A DNA stretch of 64,000 bases from Aporrectodea caliginosa (GCA_020284085.1 JACEVL010000159.1:1962231-2026230); one strand, 5' to 3'; numbered from the stretch's first letter, positions 1 to 10,586 are shown. Made by a program: numbers and translations. The notes: generated by a model from the letters alone, not told the origin.

Positions 1-2
1 CA

Positions 3-314
3 GCGCAGAAGGACAATGCATCTGAAGTGGTATATCCTGCGAGGTATAATTGCGGAACTCCGAACAGATCCGACCAACCAAACCACGTTCCAGAAACGGG
101 AACGATGCAGGAAAATAGAACGTTACCGGATCCGAATCATGCCTTGCAGATCCAATCGAAATGCGATGTCCAATTAACGGATACAGTCTGTACCAGAAAA
201 AGTGATCCCATAGTTGTGGTTGACAGCGTCACTGTAGCAACGTCGCCCGAATACCAGCAAGCGGAGCAGGTCAAACTGACGAACAGCAAACGCAAATGCT
301 GTAATGTTCAGTAG
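3..314 (+). CDS. Unrecognised open frame, possible C-terminal exon
   Basis: The frame is open from the window edge and ends at a TAG at 312-314, giving about 103 residues. The product is hydrophilic, rich in Asn, Gln, Thr and Pro, and ends in a Cys-Cys-containing tail (KRKCCNVQ). No domain is recognisable. It could be the last exon of a gene starting left of the window, or the tail of an old transposon frame. The only ATG-independent support is that it stays open to the edge. An (AT)n tract follows at about 371-408 and no clear AATAAA was seen. Low confidence. Confidence 0.28.
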   Translation, partial: AQKDNASEVVYPARYNCGTPNRSDQPNHVPETGTMQENRTLPDPNHALQIQSKCDVQLTDTVCTRKSDPIVVVDSVTVATSPEYQQAEQVKLTNSKRKCCNVQ

Positions 315-370
315 CGCTGAGTCGCTGACACGTTATGCGAAACCCAAGACGTGCCCGTGAGGAGTTGAGT

Positions 371-371
371 A

Positions 372-407
<36 letters not shown>

Positions 408-408
408 G
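371..408. repeat. (AT)n microsatellite
   Basis: Uninterrupted alternating AT, ending in tttatatat. Confidence 0.9.
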
Positions 409-616
409 GCATTATAATTTCTCTCAGACCTTCAATTGAATGGACAAACTGGTGTGGTCAAATTTTACGACACTCCCTGTATTCGTTGTAGCCATGTAGG
501 GCTGTAGGCCTATGGTTACAATCTGTTTCGAGCAGAAAATTAGGCTCTGCTGGTGGTGATAATAGTGACGCCAGCTGAAGAAGCATTCTTTCCCCTTACA
601 GTGCATTGCAACCAGC

Positions 617-781
617 CAGGGGCGTAGCCAGAAAAAATTTCGGAGGGGTTTTAAGTTTTCGGGAGGGATTTCCATTGGAAATTGTATTTTCTACGTTTTT
701 TGTTTTTAGCAACAGTAGCCTAGGCCTAATGACTTTTTGGGGGGATTGAACCCGTAAAACCATTCCCTAAATACGCCCATG
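617..781. mobile_element. hAT-type MITE with 8-bp TSD CAACCAGC
   Basis: A short 165-bp non-coding element beginning CAGGGGCGTAG and ending in TACGCCCATG. The same 8 bases, CAACCAGC, lie immediately outside both ends (609-616 and 782-789). CAG-type termini with an 8-bp target duplication are the hAT superfamily signature. The interior is G-rich and decayed, with no transposase. Confidence 0.78.
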
Positions 782-822
782 CAACCAGCCCGTGGAAAAG
801 GTCTATTACAACCTATGTTCTC

Positions 823-965
823 CAGTAGTGTAGTCCTAAAAAATGAAGTGGGGGAACGCCTGGATATTGAAGTAAGCAAAAAGTGCAATCTTGCAAGAAT
901 TTAGCATAGTGTGAGAAAAAAAGTGGGGAACGGCGTTCCCCCACGTCCCCCCCACTTCACCACTG
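823..965. mobile_element. hAT-type MITE with 8-bp TSD ATGTTCTC
   Basis: A 143-bp element with ends CAGTAGTGTAGT and the reverse complement of CAGTGGTGAAGT. ATGTTCTC is duplicated exactly at 815-822 and 966-973. It lies 33 bp from the preceding hAT MITE's duplication. It contains a G-rich segment with a small palindrome (ggaacggcgttcc) and no coding content. Confidence 0.78.
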
Positions 966-996
966 ATGTTCTCGCAGTTCAAAATTGCATTCACAA

Positions 997-1042
997 ACGC
1001 ACACACACGCGCGTGCGCGCACACACTCACGCGCACACCCAC
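997..1042. repeat. (CA)n/(CG)n microsatellite
   Basis: Alternating purine-pyrimidine tract with mixed CA and CG steps, followed by unique AT-rich sequence to about 1440 in which no gene is visible. Confidence 0.85.
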
Positions 1043-1451
1043 GTACAACTGTTTCATAAGTTCGTGTGTGTTTTGCATATCTACTTGTTCAAGTGAAGAT
1101 AGACACAAGCAAAGCAATAGTACCGCTTAAACTTGAAAACTAAGATCATAATATAGCTAATTTACAATTACAAAGAAGACTACAGGAAAGTTTTTCTGAG
1201 ACGGCTTAGCACCTAACCCTACATTGTTTTCAATCATTCTGACCTGATGTCACTGAACATTTCCAAAGAGCCACCGAAGATTTTATGGCGCATGTTTTAA
1301 AAAGTTCCTCTATTAGACAGGCCTATTATCATACTGTACACAATAAGCAAAAAGTTACAAAAATTATGTAAAGACAGTCAGGATCGTATTCGATTACTAC
1401 AGTTTCGAGAAACAAGTATTTGGATTCGATCTTTTTAAAGGCCTCCTTCCC

Positions 1452-2014
1452 CGTGGGGAACGGACATTATCCCCCTAGATATCATCCCCGGACATAATCC
1501 CCGGACAAAAGCCCCCCCCGGACAAAATCTTCCCAAGCTAGGACATAATCCCCCAGGCTACGATATAATCGTATAATATTTTTACAGTTTATTATAGCTT
1601 ACTAGTCTGTCCAAAGTTTTTACCAGCAGCAGCAAAATGTTGAAAATAATTGTTGGCCTAAATGGAATTTTGATTGTTTAATGTAACTATTTATAACTAA
1701 TATAAAATTGTTTCAGTAAATAGAACTGAACGGTATTAACACGTCTTAACTTTAAACCTAAATGACACTAACAAGTCTTCACGTTATAACTGTATGACAG
1801 ATTGACATTAACAAGTCTTAACTATCTGACTGACACTAACAAGTCTTAAGTTTAGGCTACACCTGAATGACATATAGCGAACCAAAACAGAGGAATTAAG
1901 GTTTATCAATGACATGCCGAAATAAGATAATTGCACAGATGGGGGATTTTGTCGGGGGGGGGGCTTTTGTCCGGGGATTATGTCCGGGGGATAATGTCCT
2001 ACAATCTTCCCCCG
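1452..2014. mobile_element. Foldback-like element with GGACATAATCCCC-type inverted repeats
   Basis: The two ends are inverted copies of each other over about 60 bp. The left arm (about 1461-1540) reads ggacattatccccc, then ggacataatccccgg, then acaaaagcccccccc. The right arm (1941-2000) is its reverse complement with few differences. The arms are themselves built from repeats of a GGACATAATCCCC-like unit, as in foldback elements. The interior (1541-1940) is AT-rich and holds four loose copies of acactaacaagtctta at about 1760-1850. No transposase is present. A second element with the related unit GGACATTTCCCC lies at about 49.9-50.6 kb. Confidence 0.7.
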
Positions 2015-2165
2015 TATGCATCTCTCGCCCCTTCAATTGCAAGCACCGTCCACCGAAGCCGTCTGCTCGTCTCCCTGCCTGGTTCCTTTGGATCTTCATC
2101 TGGAAATGATTTTGAACGACGCGTGAGGCACCGACGGAAGACTATCTGACAGACTTTTATACGAG

Positions 2166-2262
2166 ACATAAAACTCGAGACCGAGACCAAGACCGAGACA
2201 GTGGGGTCCGAGACCGAGACCGAGACGAGACACCAGGTCCGAGACAGTTCGAGACAGTTCAA
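2166..2262. repeat. (CGAGAC)n hexamer tandem repeat, block 1
   Basis: Repeats of gagacc/cgagac around a core gagacagtggggtccgag that recurs in the same orientation at 2936-2975. Confidence 0.8.
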
Positions 2263-2854
2263 AACGAGTGAAATGCACATTGGACCCAAGTCCCGAAACA
2301 ATTTTTCTCAACTTTTGAAGTCTAATACAAGGGTCAAGTCACTGAAATCAGCCGATCACCTGAATTGTATAAACTACAAAAGAAAATAAATAAGTTATTT
2401 CGGCCATTCTGAAATCTTCTAAATGATTCTAAAATTTAAACCAACAAAATTCCATATAGGCCCTAGGCCTATTAGCGGTTTAGCGACATAAGTCACATCA
2501 CTCACCTTGAGAAACTAGCCTAGATGTTGTTAAAAGAGTTTCGCTTATGTTGGCTTTACACAAACTGCGTGAATGCAAATTTCACGATTTCAGGTTCTTT
2601 ATGAGACATTTTAAGATATTTGGACATTTTGGACTGAAAGTGCAAACTTAAGACTGCTTTTTTCAATAGCCTACTATTAAATCTTAATACCAGAAACACC
2701 GTTTTTTAAACTTCCTGTCTGCTTGGCACTTCCGATTAACTAGTTATCCATTCGGCACAAGACAATTTTACAGGGCAATACTGTACGAAGTTCCGGACAA
2801 AATACAGTTTGTACGAGAACTTATGAGACCACTTCTACAAGAGAACAAGACTTT

Positions 2855-3014
2855 CGCTTCGAGACAGTTTCCAAAAAGACAAGACTTTCGTTTCGAGACA
2901 GTTTCCCAAAAGTCGAGAAATGATCTCGAGACCGAGACCGAGACAGTGGGGTCCGAGACCGAGACCGAGACATCGAAAAACCTGTCTCGAGACCGAGACA
3001 GTGTCTCGAGACAA
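2855..3014. repeat. (CGAGAC)n hexamer tandem repeat, block 2
   Basis: Second block of the same hexamer family, direct orientation relative to block 1, ending in tgtctcgagac beside a LINE fragment. The 2263-2854 gap between the blocks is AT-rich with no gene seen. Confidence 0.8.
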
Positions 3015-3022
3015 TACAACTC

Positions 3023-3208
3023 TGCTATCTGACCAACCGACCTGCTGATGACACGCTATTCAAGACTATCATCAATGACCCAAAACATGTCCTTCGATGG
3101 ATGTGTCAGGAACGATACGATCTGCGCCTCCGACCACAACCATTTGCCCTGCCTAACGAAGAAAACAAGAACTTTCTAGCAAGCCTGCTGTTCAAAATTA
3201 TTTATTAG
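3023..3208 (+). pseudogene. 3' end of a CR1-like LINE ORF2
   Basis: Sixty-one codons are open to a TAG at 3206-3208. The peptide contains ADDTLFKTI, HVLRWM, LRPQPFALP and FLASLLFKIIY. It aligns along its length with the last 60 residues of the LINE reverse transcriptase at 21718-22662 (ADGRLFAAI, HVLRGL, LRPRPHSFLLP, FISRVLFKNIY, then stop). It is therefore a 5'-truncated copy of the same or a sister family, directly abutting the hexamer repeat. No intact function is expected. Confidence 0.75.
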
Positions 3209-3616
3209 CAGCTACCTCTAATAAAACATTAGAAAACGTAACTCTAATTACACCTCATAAGAAATCCGACGGTTCCCTCTAGTGGCCCACCGTGAGGGCA
3301 ATGGGGTTTGGCTATCTGGGAAGTTGCTCTCTCTAGTCGAATCCATTTAGCCACAGTAGAGATCTGTTGCACTGAATTGCGTCTATTCCCATAACAGTTA
3401 AAATCTCGATCCATTGTTAGGCCTAACTGCTGGGTTTTTACAGCAAATTTTCTATCCAATAAACGAATATATATAGTACTTACCTATCGATTTTGTTTTG
3501 ACTCAGCGCCTGTGAATAAGATGGTTCCCGTGGCTTCGCTCTTTATATAGGCTGTATATAGGCCTAATTCTCGCGATTACGATTACTTGGAATCAGAATC
3601 GGACAGGAGGTTATCG

Positions 3617-3770
3617 GCAGTGATGTAGTCGAGTCCAACTAAGCCGAGTCCGAGTCAAGTCCGAGTCCACCTAAGCCGAGTCCGAGTCGAGTCCGAGTCC
3701 AGAGGTGCTCGAGTCCGAGTCCGAGTCACAAAAGATCGAGTCCAAGTCCGAGTCCGAGTCCTTCAACACC
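3617..3770. repeat. (CGAGTC)n repeat starting with a hAT-like terminus
   Basis: The block begins CAGTGATGTAGTCGAG, which resembles a hAT terminal inverted repeat, and continues as about 20 variants of gagtcc. No matching right end is found, because sequence to the right passes into microsatellite, so this may be one end of a broken hAT element with hexameric subterminal repeats. The stretch 3209-3616 shows no gene. Confidence 0.55.
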
Positions 3771-3825
3771 AAAATACACTGAAACAAGCAATTTAATAGA
3801 AAAATAACAGCAGATTAATGCTGAA

Positions 3826-3851
3826 AGAATTATTATTATTATTATTATTAT

Positions 3852-3934
<83 letters not shown>

Positions 3935-3936
3935 TA

Positions 3937-3974
<38 letters not shown>

Positions 3975-4003
3975 CATTATTATTATCATTATTATTATTA
4001 TGA
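3826..4003. repeat. (TTA)n/(GTA)n microsatellite
   Basis: Trinucleotide array: ATT repeats, then about 25 TAG/GTA units, then ATT repeats. It lies at the 3' side of the minus-strand retrotransposon and could be the insertion target of that element. Poly-Leu, poly-Ile, poly-Asn and poly-Thr frames across it are artefacts. Confidence 0.92.
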
Positions 4004-4030
4004 AAAGTGACAGTTAACATAAAAAAAGCG

Positions 4031-5206
4031 TCAGTGTTGTTGTGACCATCGCAGTCCTTCTTCTGATAGTTTCGACATAGTGCCCTGGAAGGCGAGTGCG
4101 TTAAATCGCTGAACAGTCACCGACAGGCTCTGAAAGAGGAAGCGTGTTTCACGGTTATCTCCGGTAGTTGTCGTCAGGCGGCGACCCAGCTCTGAGATGA
4201 AAGCGAAACCCTCCTTGTTGAGAGGCCCAGGGGTTTCCACGGCGACCGGTATGAAGATGTATCTCCTCTGTAGCTCGGTGTATTTCGCGTGTTTCCTTGT
4301 GGCCGCTATCTCAGCCGCCGCCCCTGCCTCAGCCGCCGTCCCGGTGATGTATGAGGCGGCCACGGTATCCACCACCGTCGGATCCCATATGAGGGCCCTT
4401 CCGCTGCACCACGGAATCAGGGTCTGGCCATCTGGTCTCTTACCATCCGCTCTGGTGAGGCCGGACGGTTCCTTGACCGCTGGGATTCCGGCTCTGTTGA
4501 GGCCGCGGAAGATGAGGTCGTTGACGGTGACATGCCTGGCCTGACGGCCGAAACCCAGGGAGCAGGAGAGACCGTGTGAACCTCTGGATGAGACCGGAGC
4601 ACCACATGCGCACGTGTGCGGCTCGCAGATGGCCAGGCCCAAGCGCAGACCGACCGACACTCGCACTGCCTCGTCGCTTAGTCTAAGATCGTGTGCGGTG
4701 AGCGGGAGAGCGTAGAGCCAGTCTGAAGCGTGGGAAGACTGTGCGGCTCTCAGGCGAGCCTGGTCATAGGGGTCCCGTAGTGCGTCGCTGACCGACGAAA
4801 GGACCTGCTGCAGCAGCGGCGCGTCCCATTGTGACTGTTTATGGCCTGGGACTTCCGCAGGGTCTAAAATCCCGGTCATTTGTAGCCAATGCGATCGCGC
4901 AGAGGTGTAGGCCGTGTCCTCGCGGTCTGGTGTTGTTCCCAAGATGAGTGACTGGATTTGGAGGGTGCCCGCAGCCGATGCCAAAAAGGCGGGCAGTGCC
5001 AGCGATGACACCCTCCTAATTCCCAGCCCCCCCCCCATCCTAATCGGGAGAGAAGCCTGTGTCCATTGGGTGTCGGTCAGCACCGCGTTCAAGATCTTTT
5101 CGATCCCTCCTCGCAACATCCCGTCATAGACCATGAGACGCGGGTGATCATAGCAGTTGGTGCATCTCAGTATATATGCATGAGCCTCGGCGAACCGAGG
5201 GAGCAC
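4031..5206 (-). pseudogene. C-terminal thumb, zinc knuckle and restriction-like endonuclease domain of the retrotransposon
   Basis: A 391-residue frame. The first half (DHPRLMVYDGMLRGG, QASLPIRMGGGLGIR, LALPAFLASAAG) is the post-RT region. Cys and His residues in CEPHTCACG and GSHGLSC form a probable CCHC-type knuckle. Next comes RADGKRPDGQTLIPW...RALIWDPTVVDT, a PD-(D/E)XK-like nuclease core. The stop is at 4031-4033. The homologous piece in the second copy is at 17557-18033. The nuclease would nick the target, possibly (TTA)n DNA. Confidence 0.75.
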
Positions 5207-6012
5207 CTGAGGATTAGTAGAGCATCTTGTCGGGCGATATGTTGAAGTCTTTCGAGTGCTCTTGTGATGTCGGCCACGCCGGTGTCTAGAGTGGAGAGTA
5301 GGGCCTCAGCCGGGAGGAGCGGCGCTCTCAGGAGTGTGGCCGCTGAGGGGTCGACGCGCGTGAACTGACTCAAAGAGCTCCGCTCGTAGCCGGCGAAATC
5401 GGAGGTGATTAGCTCACATTTGGCGCGGTTCAATACGAGGCCAAGGCCCAAGCACTCACTCTCGATCAAGTCCACATCCGCGTTGACCAGTCCGGGGCTG
5501 CCGCCCAGAGTGAGGTCGTCCAAGTAACCAAAAGCCAAGGGTGACAGCAGCCGTGTTAGTGTCGGTTGGAGTGAGAGCCAAAAAAGCAGGGGCCCCATGG
5601 GGTCGCCCTGCTGTGGACCTTCTTGCGACAATATGGTGAATCTCCCAAACTGAAGGGACGTTGTGTCAGCGTATGCAAGGTGGCAATATGCGGCCAGTTC
5701 TGGGATGGTTTCCTCCAGCGACTCCAGCATTCTGTCCCGATGCAAGCTATTGAAGGCGTTGGAGATGTCCAGCTTGACCATGATGGATCCCGGATCCATG
5801 TTTTTCAGGAACCGTCTGGTAGCATGTACCGCCGCCTCGCAGCCCCCAGGGACGCCAACTCCCAGCTGTCTCGGGGTCAGGTGAGATATTATGCGTGGTA
5901 CCGCGTATGCATTGGCGCATTTCGATGCCAGCCTGCGACGTACGTAGCCGATGGCAATCGGCCTAAGGCCGCCAGAGCTCTTGCGTAAAGCGAAGAGCGT
6001 GCCACCGAACAA
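5167..6012 (-). pseudogene. Reverse transcriptase domain of the RLE-type retrotransposon
   Basis: A 281-residue frame covering most RT motifs in order: GGLRPIAIGYVRRRLASK (fingers), MVKLDISNAFNSLHRD (motif A, catalytic Asp), QEGPQQGDPMGPLLF (motif B), FGYLDDLTLGG (motif C, Tyr-Leu-Asp-Asp) and GLVLNRAKCELI (motif D). The domain would copy element RNA onto nicked target DNA. The frame breaks at about 5190, where the next frame (4031-5206) takes over in mid-domain. All catalytic residues are present, so loss of function comes from frameshifts and not from motif decay. Confidence 0.82.
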
Positions 6013-6904
6013 GATGTGGCGCAGCTCCGGAGGACAGACGAAGGTTGATGAGCGCCGTCGTCGCTCTGAGTAGCCCGGGTCCAGCGTCCGGGTCGCCCAT
6101 CAGCTCCCCGACGTGCTGGGGACGAAGACCGTCTGGGCCACCCGTAACGCCCATAGGAAAAGAGAGAATCATGGCGCGAATCTCCGCCTCGGAAGTGTGA
6201 AAGGGCGTAGTCGGCGCCGGTCGATGGATGGCTGGGCGGTCCGGCGGCGGGGCCGGGTGCTTTTGGCGCAGGATCTCTAATGTCTCCTCATCTACCGGCG
6301 CCGGGGCCTCGTCTGAGCAGAGGATGCGAGCTGCCACGCTGATGTTGCCGTCCTCCAGTTTGGCGGCAATTGCCGCAGCCCTCGACTGCTCTCTACTCAG
6401 GATCGGCCGCCCCCGTCCGCCGAGGTCGGCGGCTTTCGGTGAGAAGAGGGTCGTGGCCACGTCGGACCACCTGTCGTGGAAGTCGGCGATGCGTCTTCTA
6501 ACTAGGGAAGTGAGGTTCCTTTTCCGGCCGCCTCTTGTGGGCACCTCCATGGTCCCTGCCCCGAAGGTGAGTAGGCGGCGCCACCCCTCGGTGCCGAGAG
6601 GGTCTCGTAGAACCGACTCAATGATGTCAGTCAGAAGATGACCGGCTCCAGACCGGGCACCTCTGGGGATATGTCTAAGCAGGCCTCTCGAGAGGTTAGG
6701 GTGTCTTGATGTCCCAGCCTGCTCTGGTCTTTGGTTTGCCAGGTCGTCCGGTTCCCGAGGTGAGCTGGACGTGGCAGGCCCAGCGGCGATGCACGGTGCA
6801 TCCGTGGTGGTTCCAGAGGCCCGCAGGAGCCCCGTCGTCCGATCGTCCCGATCGGGTCCCAGTGATGGCCGGGTGTCAGGTAAAGGAAGTTGTCGCGAGC
6901 CCAA
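5963..6904 (-). pseudogene. N-terminal part of the RLE-type retrotransposon polyprotein
   Basis: A 313-residue frame. The region after residue about 70 (RGLLRHIPRGARSG, GWRRLLTFGA) and the block KLEDGNISVAARIL...DEETLEILRQKHP are followed by GGPDGLRPQHVGEL, the conserved lead-in to the RT domain. The frame runs out at 5963, just after the residues that should join the RT fingers. It overlaps the RT frame by 50 bp, which marks a frameshift near 6000. A further frame at 6631-7059 covers the upstream leader in another phase. That frame has no recognisable domain and may be a shadow or the true start region. Confidence 0.6.
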
Positions 6905-7317
6905 GCAAGGGTTTGACCTTGGCCCGTCCTGGTGGACGCTGCCATCTTTGATGTGGAGTTGCCGAACTGCGTGGCAGACGCTGCAGATGCCTTAAGCCTT
7001 CTTCGGCTTAGGTCCAAGCGGCGAGGTCGAAGACCGCGGTTCCATCTCTCGAGAGCCAAGGGGAAGTAGTCCAGCTAGCTCCGCTATGTGCTCCGCCGTA
7101 AATTTTATGGCGGGGGTGCTTCATTCCGTGCGCTTGTGCCAGCCGCTTCCGTGTGTGTACCCTCCCACAGCAAACTCGGGCTGATTAGAATCGTTCAAGA
7201 ACAGGCGATTAATACGAGTTAAACTGAAGATCGGAAGCTAAGTCCGTGTCTGAGAAGACTTGAGTAGACCCGCGATTTGTTGATTTATTAGTTATATAAT
7301 CCACCATGAGCGTTGTG

Positions 7318-7564
7318 CAGGGGGCGTGCGCATGCCCGTGGCGCTTTGGATAACATCTAGCACAGAGACCGAGAGGTACCGAGTTCGAGCCCCCGTTGGG
7401 CGGATTTGCTTTGTAGGCTGCTATTAGCGCCGTTGTATTGCAAGGCATTCTGTTCTGTTAGTAGTTAAGATTTCAATTGCATAACATGTAAATGTACAGC
7501 GCAGTGCGTTTGTCAGGCGCTTATTAAAGAAAAGATATTATTATTATTATTATTATTATTATTA
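7318..7564 (+). mobile_element. Possible tRNA-derived SINE with (ATT)n tail
   Basis: A tRNA-like head at about 7331-7402 contains a B-box-like GAGTTCGAGCC, and the bases on either side (gcccgtg and cgttgggc) could pair as an acceptor stem. A non-tRNA body follows, then tcaggcgcttattaaag and (ATT)n at 7537-7564. The A box is weak. If correct, the array at 7537 is the SINE tail and not a flank of the retrotransposon to the left. Confidence 0.4.
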
Positions 7565-7633
7565 TGCGCGAACCGCTTCCACGTATGCGTTGTCCAGCAA
7601 CAATCTAAAGTCGTTCAATAAGAGTAGAAAATT

Positions 7634-7838
<205 letters not shown>

Positions 7839-8930
7839 GGCTAGAGCCATTATTATCACAGTAAAAATAATTATAATTATTTATACTGTGTTATTATTAC
7901 CCCAAAAGCACCCATTGATGTTCGTTTGAGAAGCCCGGTAGAAATGTATCCCACAGGTAGCCTAGGCTAATCTTAAACGATTGCGAAAATAATTTTAGGC
8001 CTAATAAGCATGAGCTCAAGCTCGCGTTAATTGTTTCCATTAAAAGCTTCAAATTGTACCAGTAAAACGATTTTTTATAAAATTTAACTAAGTCTTTAGA
8101 AACACTTCAAGTTCTGAAGGAAAGTTTTAAAAATATGAAAAGAATCGCGAAATATCAGTTTCATGTCGACCGTTTCAGGATTCGAACACGCAACTGATAA
8201 CCGATTCAGGTCTCGTGTGCTGCTTCTTACGAAGAGAGCTACAGTCATCGACAGTAAAACAGGTTTTAAAATCCGTAGTCATTCAAAAGCAGTGTGAACA
8301 CTCTAAATTTTTGAAAAAACATAGGTAATAGCTAAAATAAACATAGAAAAACATAGATACGCTTTTTAAAGTAATGCCTGTAGAATTAGTTAAAATTAGT
8401 AACGAAACACAGCAGTAGGCCTACTACTTCAATAAATTGAAGTAATGCTTTGGGAATTGCTGAAAAGTACCTTTTTAACACGTAGAAACTTCCATGAAAG
8501 AAAAACATAATATATTTTGGACAAAAAATATAGAAACATAGACGAGACCAAAAAACATAGATCTTTGAGGAAAAACATAGGAGTGGAAACTCTGTTCAAC
8601 AGAAGTTGCCGAAGCCTTGGTCATTGTGACGTCATGATGTTGTGATTGGCAGCGGGTAGGCGGGGCTATGCAAATCACATGTTTACAAGATTCAAAGCGG
8701 AAATTCGATCGTATAATTAATTATTTCCAAATTATTAAATTTACTTTGTTGTTAAGTTTGTATTTGTATGATTTGTAATTTATACATTGAACACTGGAGC
8801 TTCGTGTGGCATATGTCATGACTACTAATACGTAGGCCTACGGCTTCTTTTAAATTTGCTGTACGAAACTTAATGTTACACTGTTTGTTAAGGATTTAGC
8901 TAATTAAAATTTCTGAAATGTTGTTCTAGG

Positions 8931-9062
8931 TGTCCCTATAGTTAGCGGGATCTTGATCCCTTTTGGGACTCCTCTTGCGGCCAATCCTGATATTTTATGT
9001 TGAAATGCCATGTGATTTCATTTGGCTTCAATAAAAGAGCTTTGATTGATTTGATTGATTGA
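8931..9062 (+). mobile_element. 3' end of a LINE with (TTGA)n tail, copy A
   Basis: Contains tccctatagttagcgggatc, ccttttgggactcc and an AATAAA, ending in tgattgatttgattgattga. The same sequence recurs at 16041-16175 (same strand) and, more diverged, inverted at 15767-15910. The tail type matches the CR1-like LINE at 21718-22906. Confidence 0.65.
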
Positions 9063-9147
9063 AAGTCACAAACTTTAAACAAATCTATCCAGTCACATCG
9101 AACTACAAGACACGTGCATTATTTTACCATAATATTATTAGTTTGGT

Positions 9148-9183
9148 CTGGGACTATTATTATTTCAGTAATAATAGTCCCAG
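9148..9183. other. Small perfect hairpin
   Basis: 15-bp arms (ctgggactattatta and its exact complement) with a 6-nt loop tttcag. It has no neighbouring T-run terminator and no obvious role. Confidence 0.6.
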
Positions 9184-9611
9184 GTTTGGTGTAGGCTTAC
9201 TAGTCTTAACTTGTCCTAATTATGATCGTTGATGCAGACAGCTAACATGTAGGCCTATATCAATTAAAATTAAATAAAACATATTTTTAATGTAGGCCTA
9301 TTGATGGTGCTTTAAAAATCTTCCAGTTTACAACAATTTGCGGTTCGGCGATCGATGTCCGATGCCTTCGCCGAAGTCCAACTAAACCAGAGGCAGTGTC
9401 AATAAGGTCTATTAAGGATTTTCGTGATAGGCCTACTATTGGGACGATGTCGAATTATTTATGGGCAGTTGTTAAATTGTTCATCCAGAGGTGGTGGATC
9501 TCCAAAATCTTACAAATCTAAAGCCTAAGCCTATCTGACAAATCTATAATCGATAGGCCTCGATTTCGCTTTTCGGAAAACACATAATTTTAGTCCTGAT
9601 CCCATATTTTG

Positions 9612-9821
9612 TATGATGATGAGTTCTCTGCCCGAAGGCAGGTCTATTTGCTTTTATGCCACCTGGGATGAGATGAGTGAGGTGGTTTCCAATTGCTTTC
9701 CTCACAGACAATTATGGGTGACCAACTTGTCCAGGGTCGCTACGCAGTGGCTTGAGGTAGATTTGAACCTGCAACCCTCTGGTTACTAGGCACAGAACAT
9801 ACCACTACACCACCACATCCC
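9612..9821 (-). mobile_element. tRNA-derived SINE, family S1
   Basis: On the minus strand it starts gggatgtggtggtgtagtgg (A-box-like) and has a B-box-like GGTTCAAATCT. The body reads gccactgcgtagcgaccctgg and the end reads gagaactcatcatcata. A second copy with the same start and end lies on the plus strand at 36154-36363, so the ends are well defined. Confidence 0.75.
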
Positions 9822-9869
9822 ACTTCGCTAAAACAGATATTTACAAAATAGAGTAAAATCTTTTCTATA

Positions 9870-10150
9870 TCTGCTGCATTTGTTCACTAAACATCGAGGC
9901 CTTCATACAAGATCTCTCCTATTCCGACCTTGTTTTAAACCCATTCCAACTTTATGACTTCTCTCTTCCTACACCACTCTTTCAACAATTCTTGACACAA
10001 CACACTCCAATTATAACCCTTGGTCCAATTTTAGTCTCCAGGCCTTTCAATCTTTCTGTTGACATCTTGAGCAGGCTTACAAATGCACCAACAATTCTCA
10101 ACTAAGTTCTCTCTGCCCCTTAGCCTATATCTGCCAAAAATAATTACCAA
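9870..10150 (+). other. Unexplained open stretch, no gene assigned
   Basis: The frame beginning at the ATC of ATCGAGGCC (about 9894) stays open for about 70 codons. The encoded peptide has no recognised domain. Composition is C-rich on this strand, unlike the AT-rich surroundings. It could be old LINE coding sequence. The rest to 10469 is AT-rich with repeated aacaatcataat. Confidence 0.2.
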
Positions 10151-10586
10151 ATTATATGTACACAATCATAATTTGTAAGCTATAATTAGTGGGCAATAAT
10201 AATTTTAAGAGAAGAATAAGTAAACAATCATAATATGCAGAAACTATTTATGAAAAAATGCATTCCTAAAACAAGCATTCAGAATATAATTAAACAATCA
10301 TAATTAGTAAATCACAAATACAGTACAGTGAGGTTCAATTAAAGTTTAAAATCAGAGTTTGAAGATAATCCAAATGCCACATAATTTGCATAAATAAATA
10401 GTCATGGATTATAATTTTTTGCATCATTTGACCACAGAAACTGTCAGAGGTCAGGGCAAAGGTCAAAGTTCATTTCATGATGTAGCTCTCTTCCCCGACA
10501 AGCGTCAACAAGAGTTTGCAGTAGTCACCAGATGTATCGTCCTAAAAAATCAAGACTCATCCATTTAAACTTGTGTATGTTACCTA

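Larger units (their letters stand above)
4031..7059 (-). mobile_element. Non-LTR retrotransposon with restriction-like endonuclease (R2/R4-type), near full length, frameshifted
   Basis: This minus-strand element reads 5' to 3' from about 7059 to 4031. It has an N-terminal leader region, a region with SEAEIRAMILSFP and GGPDGLRPQH typical of the sequence before the RT fingers, a reverse transcriptase with a YLDD catalytic motif, a Cys/His cluster, and a C-terminal RPDG...WDPTVVD nuclease motif. RT followed by a PD-(D/E)XK-type nuclease is the architecture of the R2/R4/NeSL/Hero group, whereas CR1 and Jockey groups carry an N-terminal APE nuclease. At least two reading-frame shifts (near 6000 and 5190) break the single long ORF, so this copy is probably dead. 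The 3' UTR is only about 25 bp before a (TTA)n array. The exact clade is not determined. Confidence 0.82.

Noticed and set aside
3244..3459. Minus-strand 71-residue ORF
   Set aside because: No recognisable domain, no splice context, repeat-rich surroundings.
3726..4020. Poly-Leu/Ile and poly-Asn/Thr open frames
   Set aside because: Translation of (TTA)n and (GTA)n microsatellite in several frames; no start context or homologous protein.
4197..4544. Plus-strand ORFs opposite the retrotransposon (also at 5623 and 6228)
   Set aside because: Antisense shadows of the GC-rich minus-strand coding region.
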